A stretch of DNA of 6,956 nt, taken from Thalassospira sp. UBA1131. Lineage in GTDB: Bacteria > Pseudomonadota > Alphaproteobacteria > Rhodospirillales > Thalassospiraceae. The stretch is from assembly GCF_002311515.1 (NCBI RefSeq), contig NZ_DCAO01000098.1:65338-72293 (forward strand). Reading direction: 5' to 3'. Below, piece by piece: positions 1 to 6,756 of the stretch. A program made the position numbers and the translations under genes. The notes beneath the pieces were generated by a model. That model saw only the letters and a list, made by a program, of their open reading frames with translations. It searched no databases and was not told the origin of the DNA. Within the stretch, counting starts at the first letter, position 1, and each line of letters opens with the position of its first letter.

Positions 1-185
1 CGAGTTTTGAGCGAAAAGTCCGGCACAGGTGCGGCAAGACGGGTACGCAGATCGTATTTGTCATCCCACTCCGACATTCGAGCGATGCCCGTCTTGCCAG
101 CTTGCATGCGGGCTTTGATGGTTGGCCAGTCGTTGCCAAGTGCTGTAACGCCAGACATTCCGGTGACGACAACGCGGCGGGTCAT
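1..185 (-). CDS. apeR: Beta-ketoacyl-ACP synthase, ApeR-like, N-terminal fragment (3' end outside window)
   Basis: ATG at 185-183 opens a frame that runs off the left edge after 61 codons and reads MTRRVVVTGMSGVTALGNDW at the start. This is the standard opening of FabF-type condensing enzymes (RRVVVTGxG..T.LG). It continues with ARMQAGKTGIARMSEWDD and LRTRLAAPVPDF, again as in KAS II, where a G..GI block is followed by the first loop. The active-site Cys and both His residues lie outside the window. In known aryl-polyene clusters the ketosynthase after the ketoreductase is ApeR, which works without the chain-length factor. The start overlaps the reductase stop as ATGA, and a GGGGG run about 6 bases upstream could serve as ribosome site. 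Confidence 0.88.
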   Translation of the reverse strand, partial: MTRRVVVTGMSGVTALGNDWPTIKARMQAGKTGIARMSEWDDKYDLRTRLAAPVPDFSLKT

Positions 186-907
186 AGCATGCCCCCATTC
201 ACACTAATGACTTGACGGGTAACATATGATGCATCGTCGCTGCACAGGAATGAAATGGTCGCGGCGACTTCATCGGCTGTTCCGTAACGGCGCATCGGAA
301 TCATGGCCTTGACCTCATCTTCGGGCAGGTCTTTGGTCATCTGCGTTTCGATGATCCCGGGTGCCACAGCATTGACGGTGATTTTACGTTTCGCGAGTTC
401 GAGGGCGAGGGATTTGACCGCCCCGATGATCCCGGCTTTGGACGCCGAATAATTCACCTGGCCGCGGTTGCCAGCAATTCCTGCAATTGATGTCAGGGCA
501 ACGATGCGGCCACCTTTGCGCTGCTGAATAATCGGCATCAATAGCGGCTTGATAACGTTGTAAAACCCGTCAAGGTTGGTGTGAATGACGCTGTCCCAGT
601 CGTCGTCTTCAAGGGCGGGAAATGGACCATCTCGTGTGACGCCAGCATTCAGAATAATGCCATATGGTGCGCCATGTTCGGAGATATCGTTTTCCAAGGC
701 TTCGCGTGTCGCGTCCCGATCGGAGATATCAAACTGTACCAGCCGGGCTTGAACCCCGGATGCCAGAACATCTTTTGCGACAGATTCAGCGCCATCACGA
801 TCAGAGTTATAATGAAGAACGATGTCAAAGCCATCCCGTGCAAGACGTCGTGCTGTTGCGGCACCTATGCCCTTGCTGGCGCCTGTTACCAATATGGTCC
901 TGGTCAT
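182..907 (-). CDS. apeQ: 3-oxoacyl-ACP reductase (FabG-like SDR), ApeQ-like
   Basis: This 241-residue classical short-chain dehydrogenase should reduce the beta-keto group of the growing polyene chain with NADPH, before dehydration. The cofactor loop TGASKGIG lies at 8-15 and the NAG motif at 87-89. The catalytic tetrad is N111, S140 (ALTSIAGIAGNRG), Y153 and K157 (NYSASKAG). The protein ends in VISVNGGML, the usual FabG end. Length and all key residues are normal. R-x-x-x residues at the NADPH-selective region were not assessed. Its ATG sits in the ATGA overlap with the dehydratase stop and its TGA is in the ATGA of the next ketosynthase, so translation is likely coupled on both sides. A housekeeping FabG role is possible in principle, but position between two ketosynthases in this operon points to the polyene pathway. 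Confidence 0.93.
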   Translation of the reverse strand: MTRTILVTGASKGIGAATARRLARDGFDIVLHYNSDRDGAESVAKDVLASGVQARLVQFDISDRDATREALENDISEHGAPYGIILNAGVTRDGPFPALEDDDWDSVIHTNLDGFYNVIKPLLMPIIQQRKGGRIVALTSIAGIAGNRGQVNYSASKAGIIGAVKSLALELAKRKITVNAVAPGIIETQMTKDLPEDEVKAMIPMRRYGTADEVAATISFLCSDDASYVTRQVISVNGGML

Positions 908-1425
908 TGGTCTGTTGTTTCTTGGTTGTTGTCCGAAGGTGATGTCAAAGAAGTTTCATTGTCTTTGGGCTGATATACATTGATGCGTGCGGCGACAAGT
1001 ATTTCCTCGCCCAAACGGATTTCACCGTCTAAGACACCCATTTCACCATCTTCAAAGATGTTGCTTATGTGAACCGACAGGGTGCGGCCGATAGGGAACC
1101 AGTTGCATGATAGCGTGACCTTGCGCGATCCCAGAAGGTACCCGACACTTGGTGTCGCGTCAGGATCAGTGTTTTTTGCGCGCCAGCCGCTATAGGCGGC
1201 AACAGTCTGTGCAATATATTCAATGCCCACATAGCTCGGCACACCTTTGTTGGGAACGCAGAACATGCTGTTGGCCGTGATGTCGACTTCGGCGGTCAGT
1301 GAGGTTTCGTCAGCGGACATGGCCCGATCAATCAACAGCATCGGCTTGGCATGCATGACCAGTTCACTGATCGGAGGCAGGGCATGATTATGGCGCTGTG
1401 GCATGTTGGTCATGAAGTTGTCCAT
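904..1425 (-). CDS. apeP: Hotdog-fold 3-hydroxyacyl-ACP dehydratase, ApeP-like
   Basis: The 173-residue protein has the FabA/FabZ-type hotdog pattern: LPPISELVMHAKPMLLIDR near the N terminus (about 16-34), then GIEYIAQTVAAYSGW (67-81) as the central hotdog helix with E69 and Q73. The FabZ motif HFPxxPVxPG, which carries the catalytic His, is replaced here by FCVPNKGVPSYV, with no His. This fits ApeP-type subunits, which act with ApeI as a hetero-oligomeric dehydratase; the partner is not in this window. The last 20 residues form a polar tail after INVYQPK. Two starts are credible: ATG at 1425-1423, directly after GGAAAAGG, or ATG at 1413-1411 (Met5), which would give the same ATGA overlap with the upstream stop that the next two junctions show. 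The stop overlaps the reductase ATG by 4 bases (907-904). Confidence 0.86.
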   Translation of the reverse strand: MDNFMTNMPQRHNHALPPISELVMHAKPMLLIDRAMSADETSLTAEVDITANSMFCVPNKGVPSYVGIEYIAQTVAAYSGWRAKNTDPDATPSVGYLLGSRKVTLSCNWFPIGRTLSVHISNIFEDGEMGVLDGEIRLGEEILVAARINVYQPKDNETSLTSPSDNNQETTDQ

Positions 1426-2615
1426 CCTTTTCCAAGGATGACAGAGACATTGCTGCCGCCAAAGGCAAATGAGTTGCTCATCATTGCCAGGCGATCAGCC
1501 GGCGCCAGGGATTGCTGTGCAGCCACAAGGTTCAATTCCGGAATGTCATCATCCAGGTCGCCATCCCAGCGATGCTGTGGGAGCGGTGCGCCAGTCTTGT
1601 TTTCGCTCAGCGAAAGCCAAAGAATTGCAGCTTCGATTGCGCCAGCTGCCCCCAAGCTATGCCCGGTTAAGGGTTTGGTCGAACTGGCCGGTACGTTTGA
1701 TCCCAGAACTTCTGTAACGGCCTTGGCCTCCATAACATCATTAAGTGGCGTTGCCGTGCCATGAAGGTTGATATAGGCGATGTCGTCCGCTGTCAGGCCT
1801 GCATGCGCCAAGGCGGTGCGCATGGCACGTGCCGCGCCAACGCCATTCGGGTGCGGGGCATTGGGGTGATAGGCGTCCGAGCTTTCACCCACACCAAGTA
1901 ATTCGATATCGCCGGCATCCTTGCGCAGAATAAAGAGGGCGGCACCTTCACCAATATTGATGCCATCGCGGTTCCGGCTCATCGGGTTGCAAATCGACAC
2001 CGACAGCGATTGCAACGTATCAAACCCGCCAACGGTCAGCCGACACAGACTGTCAACGCCCCCAACAATAACGGCATCGCAGATATCCGCCTTTAGTAAT
2101 CGCATGCCCGACGCAAAAGCCTTCGCACTCGATGAGCAGGCGGTAGAAACAGAGTAGGCAGGGCCCCCTAGTTTAAAGGCATCCCTTAGAAATGCTGAGG
2201 GGGATCCTATTTCCTGATGTTCATAGCGGAAGGTATCAGGAAATTCGCCGGTTTCGACGCGATGTTGATAGTAATTGGTGCCTTCTTCAATCCCGGAGGT
2301 GCTGGTCCCGATCAGAACGCCAATCCGTTGTCGGCCATAGGTGGCAATCAGCGCTTCAATCTCATCATCGATCTGGCTTGCAGCGGCCCAAAGAAGGCGG
2401 TTGTTGCGGGTATCATGGGCTGATAATTGCGGCGGCAGTGCAGGCAGGTCTGCCGTAACAGAGCCAAGAATGGCGTCACGGTCCGGTAAATAACCGCTGC
2501 GTTTTATCATGTCTGCCGGTCTGCGTCCGGCAAGTGTCGCCGCGGTCTCTGCCTTGCCATTTCCCAGCGCGGAAATAATGCCGAGCGATGACAGATAAAA
2601 TGCATGCCGGGCCAT
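1410..2615 (-). CDS. apeO: Beta-ketoacyl-ACP synthase (KAS II-like) of aryl-polyene synthesis, ApeO-like
   Basis: This 401-residue thiolase-fold condensing enzyme should elongate an ACP-bound polyene by decarboxylative Claisen condensation with malonyl-ACP. The catalytic set is complete: nucleophile C160 in VSTACSSSAKAFASG, H285 in INLHGTATPLND, and K314 with H319 in STKPLTGHSLGAAGA. The C-terminal NSFAFGGSNVSVIL is the usual KS glycine-rich end. RDGINIGEGAA (about 217-226) is another family block. Length is normal. In characterised aryl-polyene systems ApeO works with the chain-length-factor-like ApeC, and the order KS-dehydratase-ketoreductase-KS seen here matches apeO-apeP-apeQ-apeR. The symbol therefore rests on gene order plus family, not on an alignment. 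The ATG lies 2 bases after the DUF3261 stop, with CGGGAA about 7 bases upstream as a modest ribosome site. Its TGA overlaps the beginning of the dehydratase gene. Confidence 0.9.
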   Translation of the reverse strand: MARHAFYLSSLGIISALGNGKAETAATLAGRRPADMIKRSGYLPDRDAILGSVTADLPALPPQLSAHDTRNNRLLWAAASQIDDEIEALIATYGRQRIGVLIGTSTSGIEEGTNYYQHRVETGEFPDTFRYEHQEIGSPSAFLRDAFKLGGPAYSVSTACSSSAKAFASGMRLLKADICDAVIVGGVDSLCRLTVGGFDTLQSLSVSICNPMSRNRDGINIGEGAALFILRKDAGDIELLGVGESSDAYHPNAPHPNGVGAARAMRTALAHAGLTADDIAYINLHGTATPLNDVMEAKAVTEVLGSNVPASSTKPLTGHSLGAAGAIEAAILWLSLSENKTGAPLPQHRWDGDLDDDIPELNLVAAQQSLAPADRLAMMSNSFAFGGSNVSVILGKGWTTS

Positions 2616-2617
2616 AC

Positions 2618-3236
2618 TTAATTCCCGGTCCGTATCGAATTGATCTTGATGCGATAGTTGAATTGCTGGTTTTCCAGAATGGCCTGACCTTGCCAGACGT
2701 CTTTGATCGGGTGTTCGATGGTGGCGTATTTGCGGCCCGTATCGTCAAGCCGAATGGTTCGCTCACCAAATCCCTCATGAACCGACATATTATCGGGCAG
2801 GGCATCTTCAACAGCATCAAGTGGCCAATAGGTCATCACAATGTCCGCAAGAAGTCTTTTGGTATCAAATTCTTGCGGCAACGGTATGCTCAGCGGTCCA
2901 GTCGATTTCAACGGCACGACGGCCTAGATCATCAATCAGGACAATTCGCGCGCGATCAGGCTGAATATTGATGCGCCCCTGAAAGGTTGCGGTTCCGGAC
3001 TGGGTTTGATTGTTCCAGGTTGCTTCAACCTGTTGGGCAACATCAATTGTCTCGTCTTCATCCCAAGGGGCAGCGGGCAGCGTGAATTCAAGCCCGTCAG
3101 CCAAGGCCACCTTATGCCCAGCATTGCCTGAAAACACATCCGGCAGGGCAACCTGAGGCAGGTTCATCGTCTCGCACGCCGACAGGCCGATCATGCAGGC
3201 CAAGATCATTGCGGATTTCAGGATGCGGGAGTGCAT
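2618..3236 (-). pseudogene. DUF3261-family lipoprotein, frame broken by a +1 shift (pseudogene, sequence error or recoded gene)
   Basis: Two overlapping frames together make one DUF3261 protein. Frame one (3236-2865, 123 aa) starts MHSRILKSAMILACMIGLSAC, a lipoprotein signal with lipobox LSAC and acylated Cys21. It goes on through QVEATWNNQTQSGTATFQG and RARIVLIDDLGRRAVEIDW, then stops at TGA. Frame two, 1 base further on, carries the missing C-terminal half: LPQEFDTKRLLADIVMTYW, PLDAVEDAL and finally ENQQFNYRIKINS. The 'LLAD....YWPL' block and the closing 'ENQQFNYRIKI' are DUF3261 traits. Removing one base in the overlap would give a continuous protein of about 205 residues, close to the usual family size. 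DUF3261 lipoproteins recur in aryl-polyene clusters, probably in outer-membrane delivery; their biochemical role is not established. The gene overlaps the flavoenzyme gene by 19 bases and ends 2 bases before the ketosynthase start. The GTG at 2917 could start the second frame but has no convincing ribosome site. Confidence 0.82.
2845..2878 (-). other. Perfect 9-bp inverted repeat (RNA hairpin) at the frame break of the DUF3261 gene
   Basis: Arms CCGCAAGAA (2845-2853) and TTCTTGCGG (2870-2878) are exact reverse complements separated by 16 bases. Inside the loop TTTG (2858-2861) can pair with CAAA (2866-2869) around a 4-base GTAT loop, leaving a GTCT bulge on one side. In the mRNA the frame-one stop UGA (2867-2865) falls within the hairpin. 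There is no T-run after either arm, so it is not a rho-independent terminator. Whether it folds in vivo or does anything is unknown. Confidence 0.6.
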
Positions 3237-4456
3237 AGGTCGTGCAACATCTCAAGATAACGGTCGGTTTTGGCAACCAGTGGATTTTCCATGTTCCATG
3301 CATAACCTGCCAGGATGGAAACGACCATACGTTTCAGTTGGGAATCATCATCTGGTTGTTCAAAAATAATTGTCTGCAAGCGGCCGTCATACCATGCATC
3401 AACATACGATCTGAAGGTTTGCACGCCTTGGATCAATGGTTTGGCAAAGCCCGTTTCCCAGTCGATGTCTTTGCGTGCCTGATGGCGCGCGATCAACATA
3501 TCCGCAGCCAATTCCGCAGAATGAAGGGCAATTGTAACACCTGACGAGAATACCGGATCAAGGAAACCGGCAGCATTGCCGAGCAATACATACCCATCGC
3601 CGCACAGCTTTTCAGATTCCGCACTGTATCCGGCGATTGATTGCAATGTTCGGGTTTGTTTCGCATTGGCCAGCAAATGACCAAGGCGGGTTTCGGATAT
3701 CAACCGGTCAAAGATGTCGTGTTCGGACATACGGGCAAACTCTGGGTCGCCATCAGGATAAATAACCCCAACGGATGCGGTGCCATCTGAAAACGGGATC
3801 AGCCAGTACCAGATATCGCGACGATCAGGATGAACGGTGATCAGGATTTTGTCACGGTCATAGCCAGGGTCGTCAATGCGGTCCTTTACATGGGTAAACA
3901 ATGCACGCCGGGCAATTGATTGCGGTGCACGGGCAAGTCCCAAAAGTTTTGGTAAAACACGGCCATAACCGCTGGCGTCGACAATAAAACCTGCCCGCAA
4001 TTCGGATGTTATGCCCGCCTTATCCTGATAGGTGATGAGACAATCACCATCTGACGTCTGTACTGCTGTGACTGTATGACCAAATCGAAGGTCAACCCCA
4101 GCGCGTGCGGCCTCGTTGGCAAGGATATGATCAAATTCGGCACGCTTTACCTGATAGGTTGTGCCCCAACCAGTGGTCTCGAAATTCTGGCGGAAATCAA
4201 TATTGCGATGTTTTTTGCCGCACTCAAAGACAGCGCCGTTTTTGTGCTGGAAACCTGCTTTTTCAAGGGCGGGCAGAAAACCGGCACGTTCAAGCACATT
4301 CATGCAATTGGGTAGCAGACTTTCGCCAATGACGAAGCGTGGAAATTCCTGTGCTTCAAGCACTGTGACATGAAGTCCTGCATCGTGAAGCAGTTTTGCC
4401 ACTGTGCTTCCAGCGGGACCGGCGCCAATGACGGCGATATCGCAATCCTGTCTCAA
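3218..4456 (-). CDS. FAD-dependent oxidoreductase of the tryptophan-halogenase/CmlS-PltA type
   Basis: The 412-residue flavoprotein opens with a Rossmann FAD site, IGAGPAGSTVAKLL (residues 10-23). It continues with FVIGESLLPN (41-50), an HKNGAVF phrase with K72, DASGY (160-164), WYWLIP (216-221) and a second FAD motif, GDGYVLLGNAAGFLDP (286-301). WYWLIP satisfies the WxWxIP signature of flavin-dependent halogenases, and K72 lies where the catalytic lysine is found in PltA/CmlS-like enzymes. Relatives occur in aryl-polyene and xanthomonadin clusters; Xanthomonas pigments are brominated. Activity cannot be read from motifs alone, so plain oxidation, hydroxylation or loss of halogenase function remain possible. 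The start is TTG at 4456-4454, because no in-frame ATG lies near it (the next Met is residue 52). An AGGA sits about 8 bases upstream, and the TTG overlaps the MMPL stop as TTGA. The last 19 bases overlap the DUF3261 gene. Confidence 0.88.
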   Translation of the reverse strand: MRQDCDIAVIGAGPAGSTVAKLLHDAGLHVTVLEAQEFPRFVIGESLLPNCMNVLERAGFLPALEKAGFQHKNGAVFECGKKHRNIDFRQNFETTGWGTTYQVKRAEFDHILANEAARAGVDLRFGHTVTAVQTSDGDCLITYQDKAGITSELRAGFIVDASGYGRVLPKLLGLARAPQSIARRALFTHVKDRIDDPGYDRDKILITVHPDRRDIWYWLIPFSDGTASVGVIYPDGDPEFARMSEHDIFDRLISETRLGHLLANAKQTRTLQSIAGYSAESEKLCGDGYVLLGNAAGFLDPVFSSGVTIALHSAELAADMLIARHQARKDIDWETGFAKPLIQGVQTFRSYVDAWYDGRLQTIIFEQPDDDSQLKRMVVSILAGYAWNMENPLVAKTDRYLEMLHDLCTPAS

Positions 4457-6756
4457 TTTCCACGTCCTGTTGTTGTCGTGAGCTTGTTTGGTGCTGTCAT
4501 CCAGAAGGCAAGAAACCAGGCGCCAACCAACCCGATTGCTATCACAGTGCCGATATCACTAACCAACGGGACTGAACTGGTCGCCAAAAGGCCAAATGCA
4601 AGAACGCTGCTAATCAGCGACAGAAAGACAGCAAGCTGGGTATGTGCTGCCTGTTCCCCCTCATTTCCTTCACTGAGGAAAAGCACGTAATCCGCGCCAA
4701 TTGCAAAGACAAGGAACATCGCCATCGTTGTAAAGAAACTGATCGAAACACCCAGCACTGTCCCGCCAAGGAGTGCAAACAAGATCGCGCCGGCAGGGGC
4801 GGAAAAGATACGGATACCTTTTTGAACGCCATAGCGAAGTGAGGCAAGAAACAGCGCAATCAGCAGAACCGAGCCAAGTGCGACATAGGCCCAATAGCGG
4901 TATTCCGCGAATTGCATGCTGATCGTTTCCGTCGGGCTGATCAGGCGGGCATTGTCAAAGGGCTTAAGAACTTTGGTGACTGCAGCGCCATCTGCAAGAC
5001 CTCGGAGCCGGATGATATCGGATGCGCCGGTTTGAAGAGTAGTCACCTCTGGCAAGGTGTTGCCTACCATATCCGCAGTAAGGTACGGCGCGTCCAAATC
5101 CGGGGTGCTGATGGAAATTTGCAGAACTTCAGCCAATGCAGGGGCGAATGGCTGGTAAAGGTTGTTTCGAACCAGTTCTCTGTTGGCTTTCTGGTGCGCA
5201 ATGGATGGGACAAAATCTGATAGTGCGATAGCACCCTGAATTTTCCCGTCGGCGATCAGCGGCGAGATGGCTTGGCGAACCGCCTCGGATGTCTCAAGTC
5301 GCTGCTGTGCGTTTTTGCCGTTAATCCTGATAAATGCCGGGCTTCCGCCCAAGCCAAGGGTTTCAGATATGGTCCGGGCGTCTGAAACCAGGGTCGGATT
5401 GCTTTGACCAAGGGCGCGTATGTCATCATGGCCGGGAACAAGATAGGCCGTAACGGGGAGGGCGGCGATCAGGATGCCTGCCACAATCAATCTCTGCCGT
5501 GCTGAAACAACAACGTAGGACAAGGCGACCATAAGGTTGTTGTGTATGGCCGCGATCGGCGAGTTAGTCCGAACTTCACGGGCCGGAAAAAGCGGAAGCA
5601 GGAATTTTACTGAACAATAGGCCGAAAGCAGTCCGGCAATCGAATAGATGGCGATTTGCAGCAACAAACTGGTGGGGCTCAGTGCCAGCGCGATAAAGCC
5701 GATCACAGAGGTTAAAAGCCCCAAACCAAGACCGCTTCGGATTGCCTTAAAGCGATCATCGGACCCTGTTTTACCCGTCGGAACCACGAGAAAATGCAGG
5801 GCATAGTCAATTGAGATCCCGATCATTGTCGCGCCGAAGACTAGGGCAATTGCATGAATGGTGCCGAAAAAGGCAGTCAGGGCTGTGGCACCCGCAATCA
5901 GTCCACTTCCGACAACCACAATCGCGCCGATAAGTGGTAACGGCGAAAAGAAGGTCAGGCCGATCATGATTGCCACCCCAAGTGTCGCAATCGAAGCAAT
6001 GGTTTGTACGTCACTTTTGGCTGTGGTGGCTTCGTTCACGGCAAAGAATATCTGACCGGTTTTAAAGATCTTCAGTTCGGGGGAAGTTTGGTGCACGTCA
6101 CTGATGATCAGGTTGACCTGATCAACCCAGTTTCTGGCATGGCTGCCCGATTGGTCACTTTGCAGCGAGACAATCAACGGAAGATAAATGCGATCATTTT
6201 TGGTGACGATATCATTCTCGGGGCCGAGTTTTGTCGCCAACCCAGTCAGAAATTCCGGCATCAGCAGGAACGGGTCCTGCTTTAACGTCGTGCTGGTGAA
6301 GGATGAGGCAGGCGAATAGAGCTGTTGAAGTGTGCGTTGATACAGCAGATCTGCTTGCCCGTTGGCAAGTGCAGTCCTGTCACTGTCAGACAACAACCCG
6401 CTGGCATAGGGGCCATAGAGGCTGCGCACGTCTTTAAGGCGTGCGGCGTTTTGTCCGGGCAGCGTGACGTTTTCAGTACCATCAATCTGCGAGATTTCTG
6501 TTTTGAGCTTTTCGGCAAGGGATGTCAGCTGATCCCGGTCAGTATGCGACAGCATCAAAATCGCTTGTCGACCATTTTCCCTTAGCAGGGCGCGTACCGC
6601 GTCAATATCGCTGATGCCATCCTGATTGCGTTCCTGTTCCTGGCCAATCAATGACAGAAAGTCAGCATCCAATTGGGTCCGGTCTGTCGTAAACTGCCAG
6701 ACAGTGAAGCTGGCCATCACGACGAGACAAATGATCCAAACGAATGCGCTCCGCAT
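4453..6756 (-). CDS. MMPL/RND-family inner-membrane exporter of the aryl-polyene cluster
   Basis: The 767-residue protein has the two-fold RND/MMPL layout. An N-terminal membrane helix (about residues 4-20) is followed by a first periplasmic domain (about 25-250) and a bundle of five helices (about 252-390). A seventh helix (about 423-440), a second periplasmic domain (about 440-620) and a final five-helix bundle (about 622-755) complete it. Each bundle has the Asp-Tyr pair expected of the MMPL proton relay: GISIDYALHF with D317-Y318, and AIGADYVLFL with D689-Y690. Length and topology are normal and no break is visible. MMPL exporters of aryl-polyene and xanthomonadin clusters are thought to move the polyene lipid out of the inner membrane. 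The substrate here is inferred from the LolA-like gene before it and the polyene synthesis genes after it. The ATG overlaps the upstream TAA by one base, and the stop TGA overlaps the TTG start of the next gene. Confidence 0.92.
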   Translation of the reverse strand: MRSAFVWIICLVVMASFTVWQFTTDRTQLDADFLSLIGQEQERNQDGISDIDAVRALLRENGRQAILMLSHTDRDQLTSLAEKLKTEISQIDGTENVTLPGQNAARLKDVRSLYGPYASGLLSDSDRTALANGQADLLYQRTLQQLYSPASSFTSTTLKQDPFLLMPEFLTGLATKLGPENDIVTKNDRIYLPLIVSLQSDQSGSHARNWVDQVNLIISDVHQTSPELKIFKTGQIFFAVNEATTAKSDVQTIASIATLGVAIMIGLTFFSPLPLIGAIVVVGSGLIAGATALTAFFGTIHAIALVFGATMIGISIDYALHFLVVPTGKTGSDDRFKAIRSGLGLGLLTSVIGFIALALSPTSLLLQIAIYSIAGLLSAYCSVKFLLPLFPAREVRTNSPIAAIHNNLMVALSYVVVSARQRLIVAGILIAALPVTAYLVPGHDDIRALGQSNPTLVSDARTISETLGLGGSPAFIRINGKNAQQRLETSEAVRQAISPLIADGKIQGAIALSDFVPSIAHQKANRELVRNNLYQPFAPALAEVLQISISTPDLDAPYLTADMVGNTLPEVTTLQTGASDIIRLRGLADGAAVTKVLKPFDNARLISPTETISMQFAEYRYWAYVALGSVLLIALFLASLRYGVQKGIRIFSAPAGAILFALLGGTVLGVSISFFTTMAMFLVFAIGADYVLFLSEGNEGEQAAHTQLAVFLSLISSVLAFGLLATSSVPLVSDIGTVIAIGLVGAWFLAFWMTAPNKLTTTTGRGN

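Noticed and set aside
2845..2878. Rho-independent terminator
   Set aside because: The hairpin has no T-run after it on either strand, lies inside coding sequence, and is followed within the same operon by four tightly spaced genes.
2618..2917. A separate small gene starting at GTG 2917
   Set aside because: Its opening residues have no family resemblance, no good ribosome site precedes the GTG, and its body is exactly the missing C-terminal half of the DUF3261 protein begun at 3236. One broken gene is the simpler reading.
3218..4456. Firm annotation as a tryptophan halogenase
   Set aside because: WxWxIP and the lysine are suggestive but also occur in relatives without proven halogenase activity. 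Tryptophan as substrate has no support in this context.
4370..4690. Plus-strand open frame of 106 codons, and similar plus-strand frames at 581-973 and 1351-1764
   Set aside because: All lie opposite genes with clear catalytic motifs on the minus strand, and their translations show no recognisable domain and low-complexity composition, as expected of antisense shadows.
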